Assembly: GCF_001895265.1 (NCBI RefSeq)
Contig: NZ_CP016796.1
Location: 868,001-932,000 of the forward strand
DNA: 64,000 nucleotides
Direction: 5' to 3'
DNA from: Francisella uliginis
Lineage (GTDB): Bacteria > Pseudomonadota > Gammaproteobacteria > Francisellales > Francisellaceae
Shown in pieces: positions 44,780 to 58,200 of this stretch. The position numbers and the translations under genes were made by a program. The notes under the pieces were generated by a model that worked only from the letters and a program-made list of their open reading frames with translations, had not been told where the DNA came from and ran no database searches. Positions within the stretch are counted from its first letter, which is position 1. The number at the start of each line of letters is the position of its first letter.

Positions 44780-46033
44780 ATGGGTAAAAAAATATTTTTT
44801 AGTCTATGTTTAGTCATATTTGTTGACTCTATTAGTGCAGGTATTATATTTCCTATAATGCCTGAATTATTTTTAGATACTCAATATGGTTTGGTTAGGA
44901 GTCATAGTTTTATTTCTAGTAGTATGCTTTATGGTTTATCTTTTGGCTTATTTCCTTTAGCAAGTTTCTTTGGAATGCCATTTTTAGGTACTTTGTCTGA
45001 TCACTACGGCAGAAGAAGAATATTAATTTTAGGTCTTTCTGGAGTCTGTTTTAGTGATTTGTTGGCATGTGCATCAATTTTATTAAGAGATCCTTGTATA
45101 TTTTTATTATCTAGATTTATTATTGGTTTTTTTTCAGCAACATATGTAGTTGCTAATGCAGTGATTGCTGATTTAAGTTTGGATATTAAATCAAAAATGA
45201 ATAATTTCAAATGGCCAACTTTAGCATTTGTAGCAGGGTTTGTATTAGGTCCATTAATAGGAGGAAGTTCTTCGATATTACAAGGTGCAAATTCTTTAAC
45301 ATTGCCATTTCTTGTAGTGCTGTGTCTATCGTTATTTAATTTAATTTTGATATATGTTTTATTCACAGATATTAAATCTATAGATCAAAAAAAACATAAA
45401 GCTTTTAGAAATCAATTTAGAGATATAATTGATATATTCATAGACAAATCTCTAAGGTTATTAACAATCAGTTATAGTTTATTTCAGTTTGCTATAGGGT
45501 TATTTATACAATCTATATCGTTATTTTTAGCAGATACATTTAATTTTAATACAAAAAATATTGGAATATTTTTCACGGTAATGTGTATGGGACTAGCATT
45601 GAATATACTGTTTATACAGCCATTACTATCGAAATATATTAAGATAAATAAGCTGATAATATCAAGTATAATAATAATGTCTGTTATGTTATTAATCGAA
45701 GGGATATCGGTATATGTAGATGATTTTATACAGATAGATGTTAGATTGGTTATATGGATAGCATCATTAATTTTTTATATATCTATGCCATTTGCGACCA
45801 CAGGATATACAGCGGTATATTCAGATTTTTCTGATAAGGAAAGACAAGGCAAAACAATGGGTGGACTTGGACAAATATCATCATTGATGTGGTTTTTAGC
45901 ATCATTTTTTATCGGGTATCTAGTATTAACCCATGAGTCATTGATATTAATGTTGGCTGGATCTTTAGCGTTAATAGGAGCATTAATACTGTATATGGCA
46001 TTTTTTAAATTAACTAAAATAGATAGTAATTAA
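44780..46033 (+). CDS. MFS exporter next to the NRPS genes
   Basis: A 417-residue DHA1-type (TetA-like) drug:proton antiporter with twelve hydrophobic segments. It has the motif A loop GTLSDHYGRRRILILGL, and the motif-C-like run FVAGFVLGPLIGGSS in segment 5. The N-terminus IFVDSISAGIIFPIMPELF matches TetA/Bcr carriers. It is 12 bases before the first NRPS gene and most likely exports the peptide or gives self-protection. Substrate is inferred from context only. Confidence 0.88.
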   Translation: MGKKIFFSLCLVIFVDSISAGIIFPIMPELFLDTQYGLVRSHSFISSSMLYGLSFGLFPLASFFGMPFLGTLSDHYGRRRILILGLSGVCFSDLLACASILLRDPCIFLLSRFIIGFFSATYVVANAVIADLSLDIKSKMNNFKWPTLAFVAGFVLGPLIGGSSSILQGANSLTLPFLVVLCLSLFNLILIYVLFTDIKSIDQKKHKAFRNQFRDIIDIFIDKSLRLLTISYSLFQFAIGLFIQSISLFLADTFNFNTKNIGIFFTVMCMGLALNILFIQPLLSKYIKINKLIISSIIIMSVMLLIEGISVYVDDFIQIDVRLVIWIASLIFYISMPFATTGYTAVYSDFSDKERQGKTMGGLGQISSLMWFLASFFIGYLVLTHESLILMLAGSLALIGALILYMAFFKLTKIDSN

Positions 46034-46045
46034 TTCAGGAATAAT

Positions 46046-49000
46046 ATGAGAAATAACATTTATAAAAAAATTGCAACTAAATATAGTAACTTATTTTGGA
46101 ATGAGTGGGAGTTAAACCCTAAAAAAACTGACTACAATATTATTTTTTCATATAAATTACAAGGTGATTTTGATGTTGAAAGGTTACAGGATGCTGTAAA
46201 TAACTTTATTAAGGCAAGAGTTTTTTTTCGCTCTTATTTTGAACATGATGAAGAAAATCTATATCAAATAATAATGGATGAGGTTCCTACGTATGAAATT
46301 GAAAACATACTTATGTCTGATGCTAATGAAATTAGTGTTAAAGAAAAAATTTCTGAAAAAGGAAATGAACCATTTGATTTAACAAAATATCCGTTGTTTA
46401 AAATTTTTATTATAAAGACTGATGATAGCACTCACTATTTAACAATGGTTGCTCATCATATTATTGCAGATGGAGGAGCTTTTTGTGATCTTAGAAATAG
46501 TATTTCAAGTTTTTATAACAATAAATCATGGGAAGTAGATGATGATAAAGCTCTATATCTGAGTTATTTAGATGATGAGTACAAATCAGATTCTTTTAGT
46601 AAAAAAACAAAAGATTTAAATTACTGGGGAGAAGCTTTAGAGTCTTTTGATCTTTCTGCTGATACATCTAATCTTGATTCTAAACTAGAAATCAAAAATG
46701 AAAGACTTTTACAGTCAAATATTAAGTTTAATTTAAATAGAGATGATTTTTTAAAACTGAATAACTTCTTAGAAGAAGATAAAACATCTGTTTTTGCTAT
46801 CTTATCATCTATTTGGAGTACTTTACTTATGAGGTACTTAAATCTTGATAATGCTGTATTTTCATTTATGTCTAATCCAAAAGGTAAAAAGTACAAAAAT
46901 TTAAATGGTGGCTTAGTTAATAATTTACTTTTACCTATATCAAAAGAGACTAATTTAAGTTTAAGCGATCTATGCCAGAATGTTGGAGGAAGTCTTAGAA
47001 AAATGTTAAGGCATAGTAAAATTTCTTTTGGAGAGTTAGTTTCATTTATAAGACAACAAGGAAAAATTAAAAATGGTACAAAGCCTTTTAATTTAGCTAT
47101 TATTGAAAGTTTTCTTAGTAGTGATTATAAAGGTCTAAATTTTAATGATATTGATACTAGCTACTTTTATAAAGAAGCTGCGTTTATTATATATGATCTT
47201 TGTTTAGAATACTCAGTTGATGATGATACAATATTTTTTGAACTACACTATAATGGTTCTAAATTTAGTAGAGAAATAGCAAATCAACTTTCAAAGGATT
47301 TTATTGCACTTCTTCAAAATTCAATTCTTAAACCTCAACTATCTCCATATACACATAATTTATTATCAAACATAGAATATAATAAAATTATCCATGATTG
47401 GAATAGTACAGAAGAACAGATTAATTACAATTCAACATTAAAAGATTTATTTGAAAAACAAGTTTTAGCAACACCTAATAATATCGCGTTGATATTTGAA
47501 GATGAAGAAATTACTTATACAGAGTTAAATAACCAGGCTAATAAGGTTGCTCATGCATTGGTTGATTTGTATAGAAAGAAGCAAAATAAGAATGTTGACG
47601 GTGATACTATCTTTGGAGTGTATATTGAACGTTCTGTAAATATGATTGTAGCTATACTTGCTATACTTAAAACAGGAGCTGCATATGTTCCATTAGATGA
47701 TCAAGATCCTATTGATCGAACTACATTGAAAATAAACGATTGTGGTTGTGATATTGTTGTAACCTCAAATACTAAATTAGAAGCTTTATCAGCTGTAAAT
47801 AATGATTTAATTACCTTAAGTATAGATACATGTGAAAATTACCCAAATAGTAATCTTTTAACAAATATTAAACCTAATGATCTAGCTTATGTTATTTATA
47901 CATCTGGTAGTACAGGCACTCCTAAAGGGGTAATGATTGAAAACCGCATGGTAATCAACACTCTTAAGGATATAAACAATAAGTTTGATATTGACGAGAG
48001 TGATAGATCTATAATGATTTCAAGCCTATCTTTTGATTTATCTGTTTATGATATATTTGGTATGTTTATATGTGGTGGCGGAGTTGTTCTACCTTCATTA
48101 GATGAAAAAAACGATTTCACAAAAATTGTTGAGATCATTGAAAAGTACAAAGTCTCTATTTGGAATAGTGTGCCACAGCTTTTTTCTTTAATTATTGATT
48201 ATGGGCTTCCTGTAAGTTTTATTAAAAATATGAAAAAAGTACTTTTAAGTGGAGACTGGTTAGATACAAAGTTGATATATAGATTAGTAGAGATTGAAAA
48301 ATGTCAATGTATCGTAAGTCTTGGAGGTGCTACAGAAGGAAGTATATGGTCAATCTTCAATGAAGTTGGTAGTGTGGATCCTTTAGCTGCAAGCATATCT
48401 TATGGAAAACCATTAGGCAATCAAAAAGCATATGTGCTAGATGATATGCATAATCCTGTTCCTGTAGGCGTGATAGGAGAGTATTACATAGGAGGAATAG
48501 GGGTTGCTAGAGGGTATATGAATAGACCAGATTTAAATTCAACAAGTTTTATCGTTAATCCATTATATAATAATCAAGATAGTGGTGATTCAGAGATTAT
48601 TTATAAAACTGGAGATTTGGTTAGATGGAGTACCGATGGTAGTTTGGAATTTATAGGGCGTAGTGATGATCAAGTTAAGCTTAATGGATTTAGAGTAGAG
48701 TTAGGTGAAATAGAGAGTAAGATTTCTGAGTATCCCAAAATAGAAAGTTGTGTGGTGAACTCTTATAAGAATAGCAATAGTTTTTCCTTATGCGCTTTTT
48801 ATAAATCGAATGATGATTTAAATAATGAAGAAATAAAGAATTTTTTATTAGGAAAACTTCCTACTTATATGATTCCAACAAGTTTTGTTAAAGTTGAAAA
48901 CTTTCCTCTTACGCCGACTGGTAAACTAAATAGAAAAGCATTAGTTCCGCCCGCTGAAAATGAAATTTTAATAAAAGAGATTATAGAACCAAAAAATAAA

Positions 49001-49240
49001 TATGAGCAAGATGTCTGTCAGATATGGGAAGAAATGCTTGATACAGATCAAATAGGTGTTTGTGATAACTTTTTTAATATAGGTGGTGATTCACTATCAG
49101 CAATTAAAGCTGCTCATAAACTTAGTAAATTATTCCAACAAAAAGTATTGCCTGCTGATATTTTTGAATATCCAACTATTAGAGAAATCTGTGACAATTT
49201 TGTACAAGACTCATTCGTGATAGAGGAAGGAGAATTATGA
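46046..49240 (+). CDS. NRPS module 1 (C-A-T), predicted cysteine
   Basis: A 1064-residue one-module synthetase. The C domain (about 1-430) has an intact HHxxxDG (H137, H138, D142). The A domain (about 460-970) has YTSGSTGTPKG near 618, FDLSVYD (D664), YKTGDLVRW, GRSDDQVKLNGFRVELGE and TPTGKLNRKAL. The T domain has NFFNIGGDSLSA with S1016. By hand the pocket code reads D-L-Y-N-L-S-L-I-W-K, the known Cys code. The C domain is not a cyclisation domain (no DxxxxD), so a thiazoline is not expected at this step. The acidic tail (SFVIEEGEL) is a likely docking peptide for the next protein, whose start overlaps by four bases. Confidence 0.93.
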   Translation: MRNNIYKKIATKYSNLFWNEWELNPKKTDYNIIFSYKLQGDFDVERLQDAVNNFIKARVFFRSYFEHDEENLYQIIMDEVPTYEIENILMSDANEISVKEKISEKGNEPFDLTKYPLFKIFIIKTDDSTHYLTMVAHHIIADGGAFCDLRNSISSFYNNKSWEVDDDKALYLSYLDDEYKSDSFSKKTKDLNYWGEALESFDLSADTSNLDSKLEIKNERLLQSNIKFNLNRDDFLKLNNFLEEDKTSVFAILSSIWSTLLMRYLNLDNAVFSFMSNPKGKKYKNLNGGLVNNLLLPISKETNLSLSDLCQNVGGSLRKMLRHSKISFGELVSFIRQQGKIKNGTKPFNLAIIESFLSSDYKGLNFNDIDTSYFYKEAAFIIYDLCLEYSVDDDTIFFELHYNGSKFSREIANQLSKDFIALLQNSILKPQLSPYTHNLLSNIEYNKIIHDWNSTEEQINYNSTLKDLFEKQVLATPNNIALIFEDEEITYTELNNQANKVAHALVDLYRKKQNKNVDGDTIFGVYIERSVNMIVAILAILKTGAAYVPLDDQDPIDRTTLKINDCGCDIVVTSNTKLEALSAVNNDLITLSIDTCENYPNSNLLTNIKPNDLAYVIYTSGSTGTPKGVMIENRMVINTLKDINNKFDIDESDRSIMISSLSFDLSVYDIFGMFICGGGVVLPSLDEKNDFTKIVEIIEKYKVSIWNSVPQLFSLIIDYGLPVSFIKNMKKVLLSGDWLDTKLIYRLVEIEKCQCIVSLGGATEGSIWSIFNEVGSVDPLAASISYGKPLGNQKAYVLDDMHNPVPVGVIGEYYIGGIGVARGYMNRPDLNSTSFIVNPLYNNQDSGDSEIIYKTGDLVRWSTDGSLEFIGRSDDQVKLNGFRVELGEIESKISEYPKIESCVVNSYKNSNSFSLCAFYKSNDDLNNEEIKNFLLGKLPTYMIPTSFVKVENFPLTPTGKLNRKALVPPAENEILIKEIIEPKNKYEQDVCQIWEEMLDTDQIGVCDNFFNIGGDSLSAIKAAHKLSKLFQQKVLPADIFEYPTIREICDNFVQDSFVIEEGEL

Positions 49241-52200
49241 TTAATTCTATTATTGAGTTTCTTTATGAAATAAATAATCAAGGTCTTCTCTTATGGAATG
49301 ATGGTGGCAAGTTAAAATATAAAAAATTTCGAGAAATAGAAAATCAGGAACAGAAATTTTTATTTATAAAAAAAAATAAGACTGAGATTCTGGATATTTT
49401 AGTTAATAGTAATATTACTTCAGGTGATAATATATTACCTATAATATATAAGATCCCTAATTTTAATAATAGCTTATCCTCTTATCAAGAGGGGCTTATA
49501 TTTCTTCAAGAATCTGAAAATGCTTCTTGTGCCTATAATGCTCCTATGATTCTTGAATTAAGCTCAGATACCAATATCAATATATTCAAAAAGAGCATTT
49601 TGGAATTAGTTGATAGACATGAAATACTTAGAACTATATTCATAAAAAGCGAAGATGGGTATTTATATCAAAACGTAGCTAATGAGAATATTTCTATCCC
49701 TGAATTCTATATAAGTAAAGAATTTTTAGAAGATACTTTTAAAAAGGAAATTAATAAAAATTTTGATTTATGGCAAGATTTGCCAATAAGAGCAACAATA
49801 TATAAAGTTGAAAATAAAATCTTTGCAATAATGGTTATACATCATATCGCTTTTGATGGGTGGTCATATAATATTTTTTTAGATGAATTAAAAAGCATAT
49901 ATATAGCAAAAAGCTCTAATCAAGAGAGCAGATTACAAAGTATTTATATTCAATATAAAGACTTTGCGCTTTGGCAACGATTAAATCTTGATAATTATTT
50001 AAATAATCAAAAAGAGTACTGGAAAAATAATCTCAAAGATGCTGAATTACTAAACTTTCCTATAGATTATAAAAGGCCTAACTCTTTAGAATATCAAGGA
50101 AATGATTTTAATTTTAATATACCTAAAGATTTAGCAGATAAAATTAAGAATTTTTCGAAGGAAAATAATTATACTCAATATTCTGTGATGTTGGCATGCT
50201 TTTATATTTTGTTACACAAGTATACAAACCAAACAGATTTAATAATTGGAACCCCATTTGCTAATAGAAATAATACTTATACTGAAAAGATGTTGGGGTA
50301 TTTTATTAATACCTTACCAGTGAGACTCATCTTAGAAGAAGGTATGACTTTTAGAAACTTATGCTCTAAATTAAATTCAGAATTAATAGAAGTTCAGAAA
50401 AACCAAGAATATCCTTTAAGTAAGATTATTAAGGATTTAAATCTTGAAAAAGATCCTAGTCGTCATCCTTTGTTTCAAATCCTTTTTTCTGTACAGAGTT
50501 TTGGAACAAATATTGAAAGTTCATTTTTTAAACCTATTAGTGCACATAAGTATCATCAGGTATCACAATTTGATCTTTCTCTCTTTATAGACAATAGTAA
50601 AGCAGATTTTGAATGTCGTATAAATTATTCTACAGCACTCTTTGATAAACAAACTATTAAAAGAATAAGTGAACATTTTCTAAATATAGTTAGGTCAGTT
50701 TTAGATACAAGTGATATTCAAATAAATCAAATTCAGATGCTAAGTAAATCTGAATATCAATTGATTACGCAGCAATGGAATAAAACTCAAGTAGATTATC
50801 CTGAGAGTAAGACGATAAATGATTTATTTGATGAGATTGTATCGTCGTATGGCGATAGAAATGCTGTGATATTCAATGATATAGCTATTAACTATACAGA
50901 ACTAGATACAAGATCAAATCAACTTGCTAATTTTATTTTAAAAGAGCACAAACATGTTCTTAGTGAGAAATCCTTGGCAAATAATAATTTCATCGGCTTA
51001 TATTTAGATCGTTCTTTAGAGATGATGATTTCGATAGTTTCAATTTTAAAGATAGGGGCTGCATATGTACCTTTTTCTCCAGCAGATCCTATCGAGCGTT
51101 TAGAATATAAGCTAAAAGATTCTAATTGTAAAATAGTATTAATATCGAAGCATCATATTGATAATCAGTTACTTAATTTAAATGATGATATATCGTTTTT
51201 ATGTGTTGAAGAAATATTAAATAATACTAAAGAATTACCTGATCACAAACCTAAAACTATAGTTAAACCAAATGATCTAGCATATGTAATATATACTTCT
51301 GGTACAACTGGAGAACCTAAAGGAGTAATGATTGAACATAGGTCTCTTGTTAATAGATTAATTTGGATGAAAGACAAATATGATTTTAATATTGAATCTA
51401 AAGTTTTACAAAAAACCTCGTATTCTTTTGATGTCTCTGTTTGGGAGCTAATACTTCCGTTGATTTCTGGAGGAACCGTTGTTTTAGCTAAGCCAGAAGG
51501 TCACAAAGATCCTAAATATATCTATGATCTTATTAATATGCAGCGTATTAATAAGTTACATTTTGTACCAACTATGCTTAGATCTTTTATAACATTTATA
51601 AAAACTATAGATAGTTTTTCAATACCTTCTGTTTGTGATGTTTTTTGTAGTGGAGAAGCTCTTTCTCAGGAGTTAGCCAGTAGTTTTAAAGTACTCTTTC
51701 CAGATGTAAGACTTCATAATCTTTATGGGCCTACGGAAGCTACAATTGATGTAAGTTTTTTTGAGTTTAATAATCAAGATGATAAATTATTAACCGTACC
51801 TATTGGCCAACCTATTCAAAACCATAAACTATATGTACTTGATAAGACTTTAAATCCTGTTCCTATTGGAGTCCCAGGAGAGTTGTATATAAGTGGAGTA
51901 GGTCTTGCAAGAGGGTATTTAGGTAAAGAGCAACTAACCAATCAACGTTTTCTTGATAATCCTTTCTCAAGTAATACTGATATATCATCTAGTTTTTCAA
52001 AAATATATAAAACAGGAGATATAGTTAAATACCTTCCCAATGGAGTAATTGAGTATATTGGTAGAAATGATAGTCAAGTAAAGATCAAAGGGTTTAGAAT
52101 AGAGTTAGGAGAAATTGAATCTGTAATTAGTAAGCTAAGTAATATTAAAGACTCTATTGTTACAACGTATAATGACAATACAGGAAATACAAAACTTATT

Positions 52201-55200
52201 GCTTATTATATAGCTCCAGCTGAGATTGCTGAAGATGATTTATTATCATCAGTTGCAAAAACTTTACCAGACTATATGGTTCCTAATTACTTTATAAAGA
52301 TAAATAAAATACCATTTAACTTAAATGGTAAGGTCGATTATAAGTCTCTTCCTCTACCAAATAATAAGCGTAGTAATTCTAAGAGTTTAATGGAATTACC
52401 TAAAACGGATATTGAACAGACTCTATGTGATATTTGGTGTAAAATATTAGATCTTAATGAAATAAGAACTAATGAAAATTTTTTCCGTTTAGGAGGAGAT
52501 TCAATAACAAGTATACAAGTTGCAGCTGAAGCTAGAAAACATGGTATTTCTATTACAACTAAACAGATTTTTGATAATCCCACGATAAGTCAATTAGGTT
52601 TAATTACACAACAATTAAACAATAACAAAGAAAAAGCAAATATTAGCCTAACAGGAGAATTTCCTGGTATACCTATAGTTAAATGGTTTTTTAATTGTGA
52701 GTTTGAGAAAGAAAACCATTGGAATCAGGCAAAGTTATTTAGTATTAGTGATGTAAACTTAGATAAACTAAAAGCTTCAATAAGCACTTACTATAGAAGT
52801 GCGGAGTTTTTCAAACTTAGGTACAATAAAAAAACTGGAAAATTATTTTATACAGATAAGTCAAAAGATTTAGTTATATATGAATATGATGTCTGTAATA
52901 GTCATGATCAAGAGAAATCTATTGCTGAGCTATGTACAAAATGGCAAGCTGAGTTTGATCTTGAAAAAGGTCCTATAGCTTCTTTTGGTATTATTAGAGG
53001 TTTAAAAGACGGAAGACTAAGGCTATTTATTTCTTTACATCACTTAATTGTTGATGGAGTATCATGGCTTTTTATATTAGATTCAATCCAACAAATTTAT
53101 AATGGTAATAGTTTTTCTAGGGCTTCATCAACATATAAAGATTGGTCTATATTCTGTTATGAATATGCAAATAAGATATCTCAGCAAACAGAGAACTACT
53201 GGATAGAAACTTCCAAAAAAGTTAGAGACTATCCATTAACTACTGACAAATCTATATCCTCTAAGAAAAACTTTGATATATCAAGTCAAAAGATCTTAAT
53301 TGATCAAGATTTAACTTCTAGCATTATTAAAAAATGTCCTGAAGTTTATAATTTAAATGTAGGTGAAGTCTTAATAATTTCTTTAGTTTTATCATTATCT
53401 AAGATAAACAAAAGTAAACATATTTGTATGGCAATGGAGGGGCATGGGAGAGAAAATATTTTAGGGGCACCTGATATTTCAGATGCTGTAGGGTGGTTTA
53501 CTTCTTTATATCCTATTTGTATAGATATTCCTTCAGATAATAACCTTAATTTAATAATTAAAGATATAAAAGAGCAGTTAAAATCTATTCCTGATAATGG
53601 TTTATCTTTTGGGTTATTAAAGTATTGTTCTAGTCAAGAAGATATATTACAGCAATTAGATATAGATTATCCTGATGTGCTTTTTAATTATATGGGGCAG
53701 TTTGATACAGAAACTAAAGATAGTATTTTTGAAATTGAGAAATTTATTTCTGGAAACATAAGCTCTGAGCAAAACCACAAAGAATATCTTATTGAAATTA
53801 ATGCATATATATTAGACAAAAAATTAAATATCTTAATTGATTTTAGTAAGTCTCATTTTGAAGAGTCAACTATAGCTAAGCTCTTAAGTCAGTTAGAGTA
53901 TAATTTGCAAAGTATAACTACTCATTGTTTATCAAAAGATAGTGTTGAGTATACACCATCTGATTTTCCAACTTCAGAAGTTCAGCAGTATGAATTAGAT
54001 TCAGTTTTAAAAAATATTCTTAAATTTCCTCATTTTGAAAGGATTATGGGACTTTCAGAGTTACAAAAAGGTATGTTGTTTCATGCTATTCATTCGCCAA
54101 ATTCAGACCAATATAATGAGCAATTTATTTGGGAACTTGAAGGCCAGATTAATATTGATCTGTTTATAAAAGCGTGGGAAGTTGTAATTAATAATTATGA
54201 TGCCTTAAGAAGTTTTTTCATTTGGGAAAATTTGATAAATCCAATTCAAGTTGTCTTACAAAAAGTTCCTGTTACCTGGGATATTAAAGATATATCTACA
54301 TCAGGAAGTATCATACAAGAAAGAAATTCAATAATTAATAAAGATAGAAAAAATATTTTTACTTTGAACAATACACCTTATAGATTCACTTTAATAAAAG
54401 AATCTGGTTGTAATTATACATTTATATGGTCATATCATCATATTATTTTAGATGGGTGGAGTTGTGCAAATCTTATAGCTCAAGTTAGACTAGCTTATGA
54501 AAAATTAATTAATGGTGAAAATCATTCACTATTTCCAGCACCATCTTATTTTAACTATCTTCAATTCATTGACTCAATAAATATCACTGAGTCAAAGGCT
54601 TTCTGGAGTGATAAACTAAGCCTAATTGATGAACCTTTAAATCTACAAATTGTCAAGCCTGGTGCCATATTAGATAATAGAAAACCGATAAAAATACAAA
54701 AAAATTATCACTCTACTATCGATACTAATCTAGCGTCTCAGGTTGAGAGCTTAGCAAGCAAGTTGGGTATAACAATAAATAGTATAATGCAATTTGCATA
54801 TGGATATCTGTTGAGTTTATATGCAGATTCAGAAATAACAACCCATGGGACTGTTTTCTCTGGAAGAAATATAGGTATGGTTAATATAGATAAGGCTGTT
54901 GGTCTATTTATAAATACTATGCCTGTGATACTAAATTGGAATCTTAATAGTTCTATAAAAGATGCTTTAAAAACTATACATAATGAGATTGAAGATATCG
55001 CTGAACATAGCACTGTTAGTTTATCAGAGCTTCAACAAACTACGGGCTTAGATGATATAGATCTTTTTAATACTATTTTTGTTTTTGAAAACTATCCATT
55101 AGAAAAAGAATCTTTTATTAAAAATACTACTATAAAAAACTTCTATGCAAATGAAAAGGTCAATTATCCATTATCAATAATTTGTTATAAAAAAGAAGGG

Positions 55201-58200
55201 TTGTTAAACCTTCAAACATTATATGATGCAGAATGTTTTGAAAGTTTCGATATACAGCAATTGAATAATAGGTTTGCTGTTTGTTTGCAGTCAATAATAG
55301 AAAATGTTGAAAATGACTTGAGCAGTATAAGCTTGATTACTCAAGAAGAGAGAAATAAACTGTTATATCAATATAACAATACTGAATCAACGTATCCAAA
55401 CAAGCCTCTTCATATCCTCTTTAAGGAGCAAGCTCAGCTAACACAAAATGTTAAGGCTGCTATCTCAAAAGATCAATCTATTTCTTATATCGACTTAGAT
55501 AGAAAATCTGACATTATGGCACAGATGCTTATTTCAAGTTTTGGAAGCATAGCTAAAGAGATGTTTATAGGTATATATTTTGAAAGAAATATCAATATGC
55601 TTATATCATTACTGGCTATTTTAAAGGTAGGTAAAGCTTATATACCATTTGATATTAAGGACCCTGATAAGAGAATTATTGAAAAGTTAAAAGACAGCAA
55701 TGTAAAAATTATTTTAACAGAGGGTGAGTTTGTAGATAAACTAAAAAGCTTACAGTCTGATATTGAGATTGTAGATATTGAAGATCAATCAATACTTAAT
55801 AATAACTCTACAAGTGGCACAGATTTTCAAAGTGAGTTATCTATAGATAGTCCGGCATATATGATTTATACATCAGGCACCACAGGAAAAGCAAAAGGAG
55901 TTATAGTTTCACATAGAACTATTCTTAATTTGATCAATCATCAAAATAAATCTATTGAAGTTAATACTTCTAGTAACATTTTGCAATTTGCTAATTATGC
56001 TTTTGATGTATCTGTACAAGAGATTTTTACAGCATTACTTAATGGTGCAACACTACATATAACTCCAGAAGAATTTAAGTCAGATATGGATATGCTTCTA
56101 GACTTTATCAAGGAGCGAAATACTCAAATAGTTTTTATACCTCCCGCGGTTATAAATATTATTTTTTCAGAAAATATTAATAATATTAATTTACCGAATT
56201 GTATCAAGCATATAATATCAGCAGGCGAGCAACTTATATTAACAAAAGATGCTAAGCAAAAAATTCTTCATGATAACGGATTTATAATTCATAACCACTA
56301 TGGTCCAACAGAAACTCATGTGGTATCAACTTTTACTTTAGATGAAAAACCCTCTTATGAACAGAGTCATATACCAATAGGGAAACCGATAAGTAATAGC
56401 CAATTTTATATTTTAGATAAACATTTAAAGCTTGTTAGTGAGGGTATTGCTGGAGAACTATATATCAGTGGTGATAGTCTCGCTTTAGGTTATAACTCTG
56501 CAGAAATTACTGCAGAAAAATTTATTTATCTAGATGTTGAAAGTATAGGGGAGAGTAAAAGGCTATATAAAACAGGTGATTTAGTAAAATGGCTTCCTGA
56601 TGGAAACCTTATATATTTAGGAAGGGCAGATGACCAGATTAAGATTAGAGGTTTTAGAATTGAGCTTAGTGAAATAGAAAGTAAAATTAATCAGATTGAA
56701 GGAATTAAGCAAAATGTAGTAGTTTTTAATAAGAATTTAGAACAAATTATTATTTATTATACTTGCAAAAACTCAGGTTTAGATTCTAATTTTATTCGAG
56801 AGTATTTACAAACTCGTTTACCAGATTACATGATACCTCATCATTTTATTAAGTTAGCGGGGATCCCGTTAACATCTAATGGTAAAGTTGATAAGAAACG
56901 CCTACCTATACCTGAGAAACAAATTCAAGAGTTTAACTATAAAGAGCCAAGGACAGAAACAGAAAGAGTTGTTTCACAAATATGGTCAGAAGTGTTAGGT
57001 ATAAATAAAGTAAGTATAGAGGATAATTTCTTTAAACTAGGAGGCCATTCTTTAAATGCAACACAAGTAATATCAAGGATTAGGCGAATTTTTGAATTTA
57101 ACTGTCCAGTCAAAAGTATCTTTGATAATCAAAAGCTTTTAGATTTTTGTAGATATATAGATGATAACTTTTCAATAGTAAATAAGAAAGATCATCATAT
57201 AAGTGTAGTAGATAGAGAAGGAAGGTTACCTTTGTCATCTTCACAACAACGCTTATGGTTTATAGATTGTTATCAAAAAGGAGATAGTAGTAATTATAAT
57301 ATACCTATAGCAATCCACCTTAAAGGTAAATTAGATATAGCTATTCTTGAAGATAGTTTAAATCTTTTGATATCACGCCATGAGTCATTAAGAACTATAT
57401 TTAAGCAAGACTCAGAAGGAAATGGATATCAGGAGGTTCTTAGTGTTAATAGTATTGAACCATTAAAGTTAGAAATAGAGTCTGTTGAAGAGTCTAAGCT
57501 AAGTTTAGCTGTAACTAAAAAAGCATCGAAGAGTTTTATATTAGGTGAATATCCTCTTATGAGAGTATATTTATTTGAGATACTTGATGCTTGTGAAGAA
57601 TACATTCTTTTAGTTAACCAACATCATATAATAAGTGATGGATGGTCAGTAGGAATATTTTTTAGGGAATTAAGCCTAATTTATAATAGTTTGAGAAAAG
57701 CAATTAAGCCTGTATTAGAGCTTTTAGAAATTCAATATGCTGATTTTGCAGTATGGCAGCAGCAATATTTTAATAGTGAAGCTATCCAAGATCAGATTAA
57801 TTATTGGAAAGAATCACTTTTAGGGTATGAAGATTTAAATTTACCTACAGATAAGTCAAGACCAGCAATTCAGAGTTTTAATGGGGCACAATATAGATTT
57901 GATGTAGATTCTGATCTTTATGGTGAACTACATCTTTTATCTAAGAAGCTTGGATGTACGATGTTTATGTTGCTTTTGTCGGGGTATTATATACTACTTA
58001 GACGTTATAGTGGTCAGCAAGATTTTGTTATAGGCACACCTATAGCTAATCGTAATAATTCCCAGGTAGAAGATACAATAGGCTATTTTGTAAATACTCT
58101 TGCTATAAGGGTTTCTTCTGAGGATTGTAGAGTTGAAGAGCTTATTAATTTAGTTAAAGATAGATGTTTGGGAGCATATCAACATCAAGATTTACCTTTT

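Noticed and set aside
46046-47340. Heterocyclisation (Cy) domain in the Cys module
   Set aside because: The domain has HHxxxDG rather than the DxxxxD motif of Cy domains.
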